Source: Anaerolineaceae bacterium UBA4890
GTDB lineage: Bacteria; Chloroflexota; Anaerolineae; Anaerolineales; Anaerolineaceae
Direction of reading: 5' to 3'
NCBI GenBank assembly: GCA_002399085.1
Contig: DHCY01000012.1
Location: forward strand, 60,107-117,897
Length of the DNA stretch: 57,791 bases
In this document: piece after piece, positions 8,301 to 15,946 of the stretch
Layout: every line of letters starts with the position of its first letter
Position numbering within the stretch: position 1 is the stretch's first letter
Made by a program: the position numbers and the translations under genes
The notes under the pieces: generated by a model
The model's input: only the letters and a program-made list of their open reading frames with translations
Told to the model about the DNA's origin: nothing
Databases searched by the model: none

Positions 8301-11051
8301 CACAACTACCGGTATAACCGGCATCTGCAGCAGGATGGTGGTTTCACCTTTTATGAGAGAATCCCACTGAATCGCGAGCACAGACACAACCACCAACAAG
8401 GCGGAAAGGCTCAGCTTGAGCCAGGCTTCATCGCGGTAGCTTTTTGACCGGAATAGCTGAGAAGCGTGTTCGGCTGTGGTCCAGGTGAGCAAATGGCGAT
8501 GGGTGACAAAGACCCGCCGCAGCGTGATTAAAATCGCGTCAAGAGAATAATATGCCTCATAGGGCAGGAATGCTATGGCGAAGAGCCAGCGCAAAAAGAC
8601 TGGCCACAAAGAAGGCCAGATCGCTTTGCGCTGCATGCTTTGCAGGTTTTGCCTGAAGCTGTTTGCCAGGGCGTTTGCCAACGGCACGCCAAATGAGAGC
8701 AGGAGGATCAAGGTCCACAACCAGGCTAAATCGGTCACAAACGCGATTCCAAGCAAGAAGGTAACGATCAGCGATGGCGAGAGCAGCGATCGCAGCAGGT
8801 TGTGGATTATCTTCCAATAATCGATCGCTGATAAGCTTACCTTAAACCGGGAGGGGTTGAGCAGCCAGGGCAGCAGCTGCCAGTCCCCGCGGATCCAGCG
8901 GCGCTGACGGGCAACCTGTTCATAGTAATTTTCCGGGTAATCTTCGATTACAGTGATGTCACTGATCAACCCTGCGCGACCGATAATGCCTTCCAGCAGG
9001 TCGTGGCTGAGAAGCATGTTTTCAGGAATGTGCGGGTCAACAGTCTGCAGCATCGAATCCAGGTCGTAGATACCCTTACCGACATAAATGCCCTCTCCGA
9101 AAAGGTCCTGGTAGACGTCGGAGACAGCATGGCTGTACAGATCGAGCCCGGTATCACCAGCAAAAATCCGCGTAAACCAGGTCCGGTTCACGCTGCGCGG
9201 ATTGACCTCCACACGGGGCTGCAGGATGGTGTAGCCAGCGGTGACTTTACCTGTTAACGGGTCGAGCCTGGCTTGGTTAAGTGGGTGGGCAAGGGTTCCG
9301 ACCATGCGGGCAGCTGAACCGGGCGGCAGGAGGGTATCGGCATCGACCGTGATGATATATTTCACGTTACCCAACGCCTGGCGTATCCCTTCGTTTGCCA
9401 CTTCAGGCAGGAAGGAGGTCTGATCGTTTGCTCTTAAGAACACGCCAAGTTCATGCAATTTGCCGCGTTTACGTTCCCAGCCCATCCAGGTTCCCTGGGC
9501 TTCGTTCCACAAGCGCTTGCGGTGCAGGAAGAAAAATCGTCGGTCATCTCCTTCACCTTCCTTGCGGTACTTCCCATCGAGAATTTTGATTCGCTGAATG
9601 GCTTCACCAACCAGGGCTTGATCCTCTGGTTGGTTCTGATTGTCAGCATCCGCAAAATCGGTCAACAGGGCAAACTTGATCCCAGGCAGGGGATTGCTCA
9701 AATAATGAATCTCAAGCTGATGCACCAGGTTTTCGATATCGCCACTCGTGGAAATCATGCCAGGGATCACGACAAGCGTTCGGCTTTCTACTGGGATCGA
9801 TTTTCTGAAATCCATCTTGGGCAGCATGGTTGGCGGATTGAGCGTATTGATGAGCAGGTTCACCAGATCATTCGCCACATAAATTGCAGGCGGGATCAGG
9901 CTGAGCGCAATGACCGCCATTAGGATAATCTGGAAGATGCCGATTTGATCAAAAACCATCGCCTGGTGGGTGATGATTAAGACAACAGTGATCAGGATCA
10001 GTGCCAGGAGCAGCGTGCCGCCAATGTACAGCACCGAATTCCAGGACTTTAAGTCCCGCGCCAGGCGGGTCTTGAGATTGGGTTTATAGCCAACAGCTTG
10101 TTCGAAAGCGATGCGCCTTTTTCCGATCAGGTATTCGCCAATATGCACAGTCGCATCAGGCTCCGTAATGCTCAGCTCAATTAATTCAGTCGCCAGCCAG
10201 GTTTCCTCTTTACGTGATGCCTTGGCTAACTTTTCAATCGCCCCTCGATACAAATTCCTGGTCTTAAAATCCATCCGGGCGTAGATACCTGCCGGATCTT
10301 GGCGCAAGGTTTTTTCCACAACGCTGATGGATTCAAAAATTTCTTCCCAATCGGTTTCAGAAATAACGCGCAGACTGCGAATGAGATTGCCGATCAGTTC
10401 GGCAGGGCTTGCCTGGTCGTCTGATGTCGGCTCGATGGAAGGTTTTGGATATTGTGGCAGGTCGGGAAGTTCACCCTTGAAAGTGCTTTTTTCTTCCTGG
10501 CTGATATCTTCTACAAGGATTTGAGCTAACTTTTCGAGCAGTCCAAAACGAATAAAGATCGGGATGGACCACAATTCTCCCATGGTGAGTGGCGCCTGCT
10601 GCTGGAAATCATTGAGAATGGTCTCAAAATCATCCAGGTTGAGCAGGTAGTTCTGGTGGTAGAGGATGCTTCGAATCAATCCAAAAATGCGCGGGAAGCC
10701 ATAATTGGAAGAATCCAGCAAGCGAGGCAGTTGCGCGAGATAGGCGGGAGGCATATCCTCCTCGACCAGGCGGAACGCCTGCTGCAGGATGTAGTGATTA
10801 TCGAGAACCCACTCAGCGGTGAGGTCGACGCCGCGCCCAGACTCGGATAGCTCGCGGTAATGTTCATACGCGCTAATAATCCAGGTTTCCAAGGCGTTCA
10901 GGTCGGTTTTGACCAGGTCAGCCCGTTTCGGCAATTTTCGGGCAGGCAGGACGCGCGCGTTTTTAAATTGATTCACCAGGGTCTGCACAATGGTGTTTTT
11001 TTCTTCGCTTAGACCTTTGTCTGGGAAGCTGGTTGCAGGCATTTCAGACAT
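2385..11051 (-). CDS. ndvB: Cyclic beta-1,2-glucan synthase (NdvB/ChvB type), 2888 aa
   Basis: A giant inner-membrane enzyme that builds beta-1,2-glucan from UDP-glucose, cyclises it and trims it. After a soluble N-terminal region come membrane segments at about residues 335-400. Then comes a GT84 glycosyltransferase module with VDADTLLPPGSAA (about 570) and RQRRWIRGDWQLLPW (about 718), followed by more membrane segments to about 920. The middle part carries a glycoamylase-like module (GISESGFYQFD, GLADDLVIAPYASLM, MSHHQGMIL; about 1410-1530), the region recently linked to cyclisation. The C-terminal third has GH94 beta-sandwich and catalytic parts with GSGDWNDGFNQIG (about 2570; the Asp is the likely acid) and PPGVRENGGQYTHA (about 2725). 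Length is typical for the family (about 2800-2900). The stop of the upstream stress-protein gene overlaps its start as TGATG, which implies translational coupling. Confidence 0.95.
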   Translation of the reverse strand: MSEMPATSFPDKGLSEEKNTIVQTLVNQFKNARVLPARKLPKRADLVKTDLNALETWIISAYEHYRELSESGRGVDLTAEWVLDNHYILQQAFRLVEEDMPPAYLAQLPRLLDSSNYGFPRIFGLIRSILYHQNYLLNLDDFETILNDFQQQAPLTMGELWSIPIFIRFGLLEKLAQILVEDISQEEKSTFKGELPDLPQYPKPSIEPTSDDQASPAELIGNLIRSLRVISETDWEEIFESISVVEKTLRQDPAGIYARMDFKTRNLYRGAIEKLAKASRKEETWLATELIELSITEPDATVHIGEYLIGKRRIAFEQAVGYKPNLKTRLARDLKSWNSVLYIGGTLLLALILITVVLIITHQAMVFDQIGIFQIILMAVIALSLIPPAIYVANDLVNLLINTLNPPTMLPKMDFRKSIPVESRTLVVIPGMISTSGDIENLVHQLEIHYLSNPLPGIKFALLTDFADADNQNQPEDQALVGEAIQRIKILDGKYRKEGEGDDRRFFFLHRKRLWNEAQGTWMGWERKRGKLHELGVFLRANDQTSFLPEVANEGIRQALGNVKYIITVDADTLLPPGSAARMVGTLAHPLNQARLDPLTGKVTAGYTILQPRVEVNPRSVNRTWFTRIFAGDTGLDLYSHAVSDVYQDLFGEGIYVGKGIYDLDSMLQTVDPHIPENMLLSHDLLEGIIGRAGLISDITVIEDYPENYYEQVARQRRWIRGDWQLLPWLLNPSRFKVSLSAIDYWKIIHNLLRSLLSPSLIVTFLLGIAFVTDLAWLWTLILLLSFGVPLANALANSFRQNLQSMQRKAIWPSLWPVFLRWLFAIAFLPYEAYYSLDAILITLRRVFVTHRHLLTWTTAEHASQLFRSKSYRDEAWLKLSLSALLVVVSVLAIQWDSLIKGETTILLQMPVIPVVVLWLLSSVLVRLINQPLPSLKTEAPFKDVAFLRSIALRTWNFFERFVGPQDSWLPPDHYQESPNPVIAHHTSPSNIGLYLTSAVGAYDLGYFDQLGLAARLETTMETLTRMEKHRGHFLNWYNTQTLEPLNPRYVSTVDSGNLAISLVIVSQACKTTPQKRVFRRQTWEGYIDNLVGLQHVLMVLKREHPMTEIDSALSTIDRMVEQIRDIKNVPLRWYPTFIFIGSTFWPNLSRELSDLISKLPVNIEVENITRLQEAIKSIEKTYNSIQHTIDELVPWIPLLEVIPALLKSEDYRSDMERLKELLIYNPRLHQVPGIIPKALSLIESLKLRLRNTIIPGTDLNPELDDTFTWLEELEHSINYANDNALLLQAKYQKLEAQIDSLIEEMNFRFLYNPNRNVFHIGYNLDTAQLDNSYYDLLASEARIASIFAISRYQAPLTHWMHLGRPITRINKDYALLSWSATMFEYLMPTLYFHPQANTLLHKSAQTMVTYQRDYARARQVPWGISESGFYQFDANMNYQYRAFGVPALGFKRGLADDLVIAPYASLMALQWAPSSVEQNIGNLIDHKAFGPYGFYEALDFTPNRLRPGRKYEVIREYMSHHQGMILMSVVNYLREDIMINRVMQDPQMRSVDILMQELVPTGVPLMMPGEQESRGTKRETDPTTQIEPWSEPIVPQNPRILLLSNGSFSTLLTNRGSGFSRWKDVDLTRWHADGILEPWGSWVYIQDLTAAEAEGGKRTWSAAHHPLPGNPEDMQVNFFAHMATFRRIENELTSTMEVTVAPDDPLEIRRVNLINNSVKPRQLRLTSYGEVVLNQQAADTRHPAYNKLFIESEFISELDLLVFKHRKMVDSKQLVFLGHMLVVNQPNSRNSDAHPVRFETDRREFLGRERNHRNPYALHSKSYLTGSVGATLDPVFSLGREITLKPHDSATVAYITFTASSRSALLKMAESYRSWTKIENTFHEANISKLTWLGRRNIGREELKTNLDLLSLLVYPRSEKRAPEETLMKNVLNQSGLWRFGISGDHPIILVEIDSDPQMSLMVEAVQSQNYLRSHGYKSDLVVLNTQPSMYSSELNNLMMRRLRQIDADQWLNQRSGIFIRSADQIQPEEKVLLRSVARIILRGDAGTLSKQLRLKFDTAADLPLLLTTATSRRNLPAAQPWETKPLGELQFFNGFGGFSSDGKEYQMHLAPNQATPAPWVNVIGYPDFGFMVSQAGSQTTWAVNSGENRLSPWSNDPVSDSSGEVLYLRDEETGDVWTPTPLPAPGPHAHRARHGAGYSVFESESHGLWQEMTLFADPEDPVKLVKLNLKNRLSENRRITATYYLEWVLGLTHEDTVLNLIPEYRPEHSMLSVRNPYHAELGKQIAFLMADRTPHGFTTDRFEFLGTEGSTKNPAALHRIGLSNSIKVGSDICAAMQIHIDLPANGESELHFVIGDASDEEQLTYLAEKYREPAAVARSRERTNQFWDNLLNAVQVSTPNTAANLMLNRWWLYQALSCRIWGRSGFYQSSGAYGFRDQLQDVLSVRGTRPEITKDQILNAARHQFEEGDVLHWWHPPTGRGVRTRISDNLIWLPYVSTLYAEATGDYSIWEEKLPFLSAPPLELDEKERYAQYSWTTETYSLFEHCRRALQKGATKGVHGLPLIGSGDWNDGFNQIGSQGKGESIWMGWFLIEVLNRFAKVAEDRGLFEEAQRYRQQALNYGKAIEEHAWDGDWYLRAYYDDGSPLGSRRSQECQIDAIAQSWSVLSGAGDPDRAQQAMNSAWDRLGDPANNLALLFTPPFDKTTKDPGYIKDYPPGVRENGGQYTHAAAWTTWAYAAMGDGERSWHLFDMLNPIYHTDSEQRAAEYRVEPYIAAADVYSVEPMKRRGGWTWYTGSASWLYRLGMEGLLGLRKEGDRLYVNPVIPARWDGFSMRYRFFDSLYRIEVRNPDHVNNGVREIRLDGERLENQAIPLVNDGAEHLVEVIL

Positions 11052-12046
11052 CAGAAGCGGCTCCTGGTCGATTCCCTGGCTTGCGAAGCCGCAGTTGGGG
11101 GCACTTCCTGGTAGCTCAGGTCCTGAACGATCAAAACTGGCATTGGGCTATATTCAACGAAAGTGCGCGCGGTGGTGCCGAACGGCAAGGTCAATTCTCC
11201 GGTCTGCCCATGAGCGCAGAAAATGAGCAAGTCAATCTTTTCTTCGTTCACCAGGTCTACGATTGCCTTATAAACATGAGGCGCTTCGATGATGCGGACC
11301 TCAGCGTTGCCATCAAATCTTGTTAAGAGCTCTTCCATTTTGTGGTGCACGATTTTGCGGGACAATTCCAGGTACTGCGCGTTCAAAGCCTGCAGGTCCT
11401 GGTTGTAGGGGTCGATAGCCGAAATTTCGGGAGGTGTAATCACCGATGCCAAGATAACCTTGGCATGGTAGTATTCCGCAATGGCACTGCCCGCAGTAAG
11501 GGAGCATTCGGCGCGACGCGAACAATCGATTGGCAGCAAAATCCGTTTATAGCTGACTTCCGCCGGTTCAGTTTCTTCCAGTTGATAACCGCGGATAATC
11601 AATACCGGTTTGTAGATTAAAGAAACCACCTTCATCGAGACGCTGTTTAAATTCCAACGGCTTAATCCGCTGGAACCATGGGTGTTGATCACTAGCAGGT
11701 CGATCTCTTCATCTTGGGCAAAATCGACGATGTTTTCGGCAACTTTCCCTTCCAGAATGATTACACTCACGCGCCCCCCACAGTCGGTTTCATCATCAGT
11801 TTCCTGTATTTCGAGTGAAGCGCGGATGCGGTTGGCTGCATCGTGCATGTAACGCTCTGTTTTCGCTTTGTGTAATTGCCAGTTAAGCGGCTCGGCGTGC
11901 AGTGTTTGCTCGTCGTTGGGTTCCGATGGCAGCACATGCAGCAGGTTTATCCTGCTGTTAAAAATGCGCGCAAATTCGATCGCATGGGGTATCGCTTTTT
12001 CTGCCAGGGCAGAGCCATCCAGCGGCAATAAGATTTTTGTAAACAT
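11051..12046 (-). CDS. Tandem universal stress protein (UspA x2), 331 aa
   Basis: A cytosolic stress protein with two Usp domains. Domain 1 spans residues 1-145, beginning MFTKILLPLDGSALAEKA and ending with the nucleotide-binding-like INTHGSSGLSRW. Domain 2 spans about 160-310, beginning RILLPIDCSRRAE with FCAHGQTGELTLPFGTT. The start is placed at ATG 12046 because GGGAGG lies just ahead; an upstream in-frame codon at 12121 would add 25 residues that do not fit the family. Its TGA overlaps the ATG of the cyclic glucan synthase (TGATG at 11049-11053), so the two are expected to be expressed together. A role in osmotic or envelope stress would fit, but that is inference from the neighbour. Confidence 0.92.
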   Translation of the reverse strand: MFTKILLPLDGSALAEKAIPHAIEFARIFNSRINLLHVLPSEPNDEQTLHAEPLNWQLHKAKTERYMHDAANRIRASLEIQETDDETDCGGRVSVIILEGKVAENIVDFAQDEEIDLLVINTHGSSGLSRWNLNSVSMKVVSLIYKPVLIIRGYQLEETEPAEVSYKRILLPIDCSRRAECSLTAGSAIAEYYHAKVILASVITPPEISAIDPYNQDLQALNAQYLELSRKIVHHKMEELLTRFDGNAEVRIIEAPHVYKAIVDLVNEEKIDLLIFCAHGQTGELTLPFGTTARTFVEYSPMPVLIVQDLSYQEVPPTAASQARESTRSRF

Positions 12047-12455
12047 GATTTGTTCCTCCCAATTGACTTCCAAATGCCAGAAGCCGATGTGAATCCTCCG
12101 ATTGTTAAATAGCCAGACCATTTAAGGGACCTGTACCTTCATTTCATTGCCAGAGCTGGTTATTCAATTATCTGACTGAATATGAAGAGACAGTGACCTT
12201 TTGTAAGGTGGCAACACTCACCTGGTCGGTCTGTTTGGCAGCCTGAATGTCTCTTTCCCGGGTATTCTTGGCAGGAAAGCACCCAGCTGCTCCTGAACTT
12301 AGTATAACAATTTATAAGCAGGTCTACTTCGATAGTATAACGGGTCAGCGCCCATCATCTATTTCTTTCAGCCGCTCGAGCCATTTAATGTATGCGCTGT
12401 TGATTTCTGGTCTGCCTGATGATTTATACTTAAACGAGTAGCAAGAGGAGACATC
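12047..12455. other. Divergent intergenic region, no gene seen
   Basis: About 400 bases between the minus-strand stress protein and the plus-strand phosphoribosyltransferase. I see no coding frame or strong hairpin. Possible weak promoter elements are TATACT at 12425-12430 for the rightward gene (TTGATT at 12400 is a distant -35) and a TATACT-like box on the minus strand near 12300-12312 for the leftward operon. Neither is close to consensus in both hexamers. Confidence 0.4.
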
Positions 12456-13085
12456 ATGTTGTTCCAGGACAGAAAAGACGCTGGTGCCAGGTTGGCACAG
12501 GCATTGGAAATATTTTCAAATCAGGATGTGGTTGTCTTCGCCCTGCCCAGGGGCGGCGTGGTTTTGGGCGCCGAGATCGCGAAAAAACTGGATGCCCCTC
12601 TCGATCTGGTGCTCACCAAGAAGATTGGGCATCCCCTGAACCCGGAATATGCTATCTGCGCGATCGCCGAAGAAGGTGAGCCGATCTGCAACCAGCGCGA
12701 ACTGGCAAACGTTGACCCAACCTGGTTTCTGAAAGAAATCGAACGGACTCGGGCAGAATTGGAAAGGCGCAGAGTCGAATATCTGGGAGAAGCGGAACCT
12801 GTTGACGTTGAAGGCAAAGTTGCGATCATCGTCGATGACGGAATTGCTACTGGTTTCACTATGATGGCAGCCATCAAGGAGCTGGAAAAGCGGGGAGCCA
12901 GGCAGATCGTCGTGGCAATACCGGTTACCCCTGCCGATACCGCTCAAAGGCTGATCTCCATGGGTGTTGAACTGGTGTCGCTGAAAATTGACAAAAACTA
13001 CCTTGGCGCGGTTGGGGCGTATTACGGCAACTTCAGACAGGTGACAGATGCTGAGGTCATCTCGCTGCTCAAGAAATCTCGTTAA
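12456..13085 (+). CDS. Phosphoribosyltransferase-family protein, 209 aa
   Basis: A type I phosphoribosyltransferase-fold protein, cytosolic. The PRPP-binding signature VAIIVDDGIATG sits at about residues 122-133. The N-terminal FALPRGGVVLGAEIAKKL and VLTKKIGHPLNPEYAI are typical of the stand-alone 'predicted phosphoribosyltransferase' family (Rv0571c-like) rather than a defined purine or pyrimidine salvage enzyme. The substrate is unknown. The start is firm: AAGAGGAG lies 6 bases before ATG 12456. It is a single gene, with the LacI promoter region just downstream; no function in the sugar locus is evident. Confidence 0.88.
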   Translation: MLFQDRKDAGARLAQALEIFSNQDVVVFALPRGGVVLGAEIAKKLDAPLDLVLTKKIGHPLNPEYAICAIAEEGEPICNQRELANVDPTWFLKEIERTRAELERRRVEYLGEAEPVDVEGKVAIIVDDGIATGFTMMAAIKELEKRGARQIVVAIPVTPADTAQRLISMGVELVSLKIDKNYLGAVGAYYGNFRQVTDAEVISLLKKSR

Positions 13086-13185
13086 TCCCGGAATCCCGCA
13101 AAAAAAACAGATGATTACAAATAAAAATACCAACAAGCCCATTTAAGAAACCTCACTGAAATTTTCCACCAATTTGAAAAACCTA

Positions 13186-13215
13186 TTGACAAAGCGTTAA
13201 TAAATACACTATAAT
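13186..13215 (+). promoter_or_regulatory. Consensus sigma-70 promoter of the lacI-type gene
   Basis: TTGACA at 13186-13191 and TATAAT at 13210-13215 are perfect hexamers, separated by 18 bases. The expected start point, about 13222, abuts the palindromic operator at 13225-13238, so repression by its own product is likely. Confidence 0.8.
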
Positions 13216-13224
13216 GGGAATTAA

Positions 13225-13238
13225 TGAGAGCGCTCCCA
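13225..13238. promoter_or_regulatory. LacI-family operator at the transcription start
   Basis: TGAGAGCGCTCCCA is a near-perfect palindrome with the central CG typical of LacI/GalR operators. It lies directly downstream of the -10 box. A perfect version, TGAGAGCGCTCTCA, recurs at 14323-14336, which strengthens the assignment. Confidence 0.75.
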
Positions 13239-13273
13239 TAACTTTTCGAGAAAATACCTGAAACTGTGAAAAA

Positions 13274-14374
13274 ATGGATAATCTAAAACTTGAGGATATC
13301 GCAAAATTAGCTGGTGTTTCAAGATCAACCGTTTCAAGAGTTGTCAATGGCAGCACCAATGTTGGCGTGGAAACGCGCAAGCGAGTGGAGAAGATCATTC
13401 AACGCACTGGTTACCATCCAAACATGGCAGCCAGATCCCTGGTATCGCAAAGAACCAATATCATCGGACTTGTTATTCCAAAAACCACGCAGGCTTTTTT
13501 TACCGATCCATACTTCCCGCAATTAACCCAGGGTGTGGCTTTTGCCTGTAATGACCTTCATTTGACCCTGGCATTGTTCCTCGTAGGAAATGAAGAAGAT
13601 GAAGCCGAGATAACCCCCCGAATCATCCGAAGAGGTATGCTCGATGGCATCCTGGTGCAAACCAGCGCGAAAATGGAAGGCTTGTTCAAGCGATTGCTCT
13701 CATCATCCATGCCATATCTGGCGTTGGGGCGTCCCAATGACGAAGATGTGGTCAATTACATCGATGTAGACAATATTAGAGGGGCAAAACAGGCTACCCG
13801 CCACTTGCTTGTGCTCGGCTATAAACGAATTGGCATGATCATTGGCTCAATCGAGAGTGCCGCGGCAACTGACAGAACTGAAGGGTTCAAGCAGGCAATG
13901 GCAGGAGCTGGGCGTAAAGTTGACCCGGTTTTAGTCGCTGAAGGAGACTTCTCTGAGGTCAGCGGTTATGAAGCCATGAAAAAAATCCTGCCCTTTAATC
14001 CAGATGCAGTCTTCGCGCAGTCAGATATCATGGCGTTAGGTGCAATGAGAGCGGTGCAGGAAGCCGGATTGAATGTGCCCAGGGATATTGCCTTAGTGGG
14101 GTACGACGACCTGCCGCTCGCTTCGGGCTCTTCAACAAAATTGACGACCATCCGACAACCCATTACTCATTTTGGTATCAAAGCAGTTGAAATGCTTAAA
14201 GATATGATCGACAACGGCACAAAAGTAGCCAATCGAATGATTCTCGGCACCGAATTGGTGGTCCGGGATACCTGTGGCTCAAGTTTGAAAAATCCTGTTT
14301 CCGTCCAAAAATCGGATGAAGATGAGAGCGCTCTCAGGTCCCTGGAGATAACAGGAGGTATGACTGATCAATAA
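13274..14374 (+). CDS. LacI/GalR-family transcriptional regulator, 366 aa
   Basis: A DNA-binding repressor, first gene of the sugar locus. The N-terminal helix-turn-helix runs LEDIAKLAGVSRSTVSRV at residues 5-22, with hinge-region RTGYHPNMAARSL. The effector-binding domain follows (IIGLVIPKTTQAFFTDPYFP; IALVGYDDLPLASGS; TTIRQPITHFGIKA). A C-terminal tail past residue 340 is longer than in most members. I infer it senses cellobiose or another imported disaccharide, from the adjacent importer and phosphorylase. It is preceded by a consensus promoter with an operator at the start site. The matching perfect palindrome near the 3' end of its own coding sequence could act on the downstream transport genes. 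Confidence 0.93.
   Translation: MDNLKLEDIAKLAGVSRSTVSRVVNGSTNVGVETRKRVEKIIQRTGYHPNMAARSLVSQRTNIIGLVIPKTTQAFFTDPYFPQLTQGVAFACNDLHLTLALFLVGNEEDEAEITPRIIRRGMLDGILVQTSAKMEGLFKRLLSSSMPYLALGRPNDEDVVNYIDVDNIRGAKQATRHLLVLGYKRIGMIIGSIESAAATDRTEGFKQAMAGAGRKVDPVLVAEGDFSEVSGYEAMKKILPFNPDAVFAQSDIMALGAMRAVQEAGLNVPRDIALVGYDDLPLASGSSTKLTTIRQPITHFGIKAVEMLKDMIDNGTKVANRMILGTELVVRDTCGSSLKNPVSVQKSDEDESALRSLEITGGMTDQ
14323..14336. promoter_or_regulatory. Second LacI-type operator, inside the 3' end of the repressor gene
   Basis: TGAGAGCGCTCTCA is a perfect 14-bp palindrome matching the operator at 13225-13238 at 13 of 14 positions. It lies within codons near the end of the regulator, about 95 bases before the binding-protein start. 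It could repress the transport operon directly, or pair with the upstream site in a DNA loop of about 1.1 kb. Confidence 0.65.
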
Positions 14375-14375
14375 A

Positions 14376-14404
14376 TTGTCAATTTTGTCGTTCACGTTTC
14401 TAAT
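14376..14404 (+). promoter_or_regulatory. Possible promoter for the sugar transport operon
   Basis: TTGTCA at 14376-14381 and TCTAAT at 14399-14404, spaced 17 bases, lie between the regulator stop and the binding-protein start. The match is moderate. The operator lies about 40 bases upstream. Confidence 0.35.
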
Positions 14405-14430
14405 AAAATCAAAAGGAGAAAAGAAAGAAA

Positions 14431-15861
14431 ATGAAACGTCTTAGTGTTTTACTCTCAATTATCGTCGTCATGAGCATGCTTCTGGCTGCTTGTGGCACCC
14501 CGGCTGCCCCGGCTACCGAGCCGCCCGCCGGTGAAGAAGAACCCGTGGTTGATCAACCTACAGGTGAAAAAACTGTCCTCAACGTCTGGTCCTTTACCAA
14601 CGAAATCCTTACGATGGCAGTTGCGTTCGAAAAGACACACCCCGATGTGGACGTGGTTTACACCATGATCCCCATGACCAACGGTGAGTATCAGACCAAG
14701 CTTATGGCTACACTTGGCACCGATCAAGTTCCCGATGTGGTCGCTCTGGAAGCTGCTTTCGTAAAAAGCTATGTTGAAAGCGATTTCCTGGCTGATATTG
14801 GAGATCTGCAGCAATACGCTGACGAACTGGAAATGTACCCATTTGTATATGAAGTTGGCATGGCAGATGGTGTGCACAAGGCTTATGCCTACCAGGCAAC
14901 TCCGGGCGCACTCTTCTATCGCCGCAGTCTTGCCAAGGAATACTTTGGCACGGATGACCCTGTAGAGATCCAGGCACTGCTTGGTGATTTCGATAAGTAC
15001 ATTGCAGCCGCCGAAGTTATCAAAGAGAAGTCCGATGGCAACACCTACATGGTCGCCTCCAATGGTGACTTCCAGAACCTGTTCTTCGCCAATCGTGAGC
15101 AGCCCTGGGTAGTCGACGGTAAACTGACTGTGGACCCGATGGTTGACAAGATGGTCGAGACCGTCAAGATCTTCCGCGACAATGGCTATGAAGCCCGCGC
15201 GACCCAATGGCAAGAAGGCTGGTTTGCCGGTATGAACGACACTCTGCAGGATGCCGAAGGCAATCCCAAGAAAGTCTTCAGCTACTTCCTCCCCACCTGG
15301 GGTCTGCCTTATGTCCTGTATCCCAACTCCACCTCCTCTGATGGCGGAAGCACAACCAAGGGCGACTGGGCTGTAATTGAAGGACCGCTGCCCTATCAGT
15401 GGGGCGGTACCTGGCTGGGTGTAATGGAAGATTCTGCCAAGCAAGACCTGGCAAAAGAATTCGTGCGCTTCTGCACGCTCGATGAAGAAAACCTGACCAA
15501 TTGGGCAACTGGTGTCTACACCAATGAATACCTCAAAGCTGTTGACCCCACCGTTCCCGATGATCAATACCAGGCTGCTGGAGACTTTGTTGGCAGTCAG
15601 GTTGTCGTCGAGAAAATCACTGCCTCTTTTGATGACTCGGAAATGAGCAATTTCCTGGGTGGTCAGAACTCCTATGGTGGTTTTGCTGCAGCAGCCCCAT
15701 CGGTAAATGCCCGCCTGATGCAGGGCTCTGATGATGCCATCCAGCGCGCGCTCAACGATCCGTTGAACTCTTATCTTGAAGGTACGATCACATTGGAAGA
15801 AATGTGGGCGACCTGGAAGGATGCTGTTCGTAACGAATTCCCGGATTTGATCATTGAATAA
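14431..15861 (+). CDS. ABC transporter sugar-binding lipoprotein, 476 aa
   Basis: An extracellular solute-binding protein of the family 1 (MalE-like) type. It delivers a sugar, probably cellobiose or another oligosaccharide, to the two permeases that follow. The lipoprotein signal peptide has a lipobox LLAAC, with Cys21 the lipidation site. An acidic, Pro/Ala/Glu-rich linker follows, then the binding fold starting KTVLNVWSFTNEILTMA. AAAAGGAG lies upstream of ATG 14431. It lies directly behind the LacI-type regulator and ahead of genes for cellobiose phosphorylase and beta-glucosidases, which is the only evidence for substrate. Confidence 0.93.
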   Translation: MKRLSVLLSIIVVMSMLLAACGTPAAPATEPPAGEEEPVVDQPTGEKTVLNVWSFTNEILTMAVAFEKTHPDVDVVYTMIPMTNGEYQTKLMATLGTDQVPDVVALEAAFVKSYVESDFLADIGDLQQYADELEMYPFVYEVGMADGVHKAYAYQATPGALFYRRSLAKEYFGTDDPVEIQALLGDFDKYIAAAEVIKEKSDGNTYMVASNGDFQNLFFANREQPWVVDGKLTVDPMVDKMVETVKIFRDNGYEARATQWQEGWFAGMNDTLQDAEGNPKKVFSYFLPTWGLPYVLYPNSTSSDGGSTTKGDWAVIEGPLPYQWGGTWLGVMEDSAKQDLAKEFVRFCTLDEENLTNWATGVYTNEYLKAVDPTVPDDQYQAAGDFVGSQVVVEKITASFDDSEMSNFLGGQNSYGGFAAAAPSVNARLMQGSDDAIQRALNDPLNSYLEGTITLEEMWATWKDAVRNEFPDLIIE

Positions 15862-15946
15862 TCCGGAACCTCGCCAATAATACAGGTGAGCCAGTACAAT
15901 CAAAGTGCTGGCTCACCTAACCTACACTTTCGAAAAAGGGAGCACT

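Noticed and set aside
2702..10867. Many 60-160 codon frames antisense or out of frame within the cyclic glucan synthase gene
   Set aside because: All are shadows of one continuous 2888-residue frame with conserved motifs throughout.
12516..13142. Long antisense frame opposite the phosphoribosyltransferase gene
   Set aside because: The plus-strand gene has a ribosome site and the PRPP motif; the antisense product has no recognisable features.
14455..15903. A 482-codon open frame opposite the sugar-binding lipoprotein gene
   Set aside because: It lies wholly antisense to a well-supported gene, shows no domain, and reflects codon bias of the real strand.
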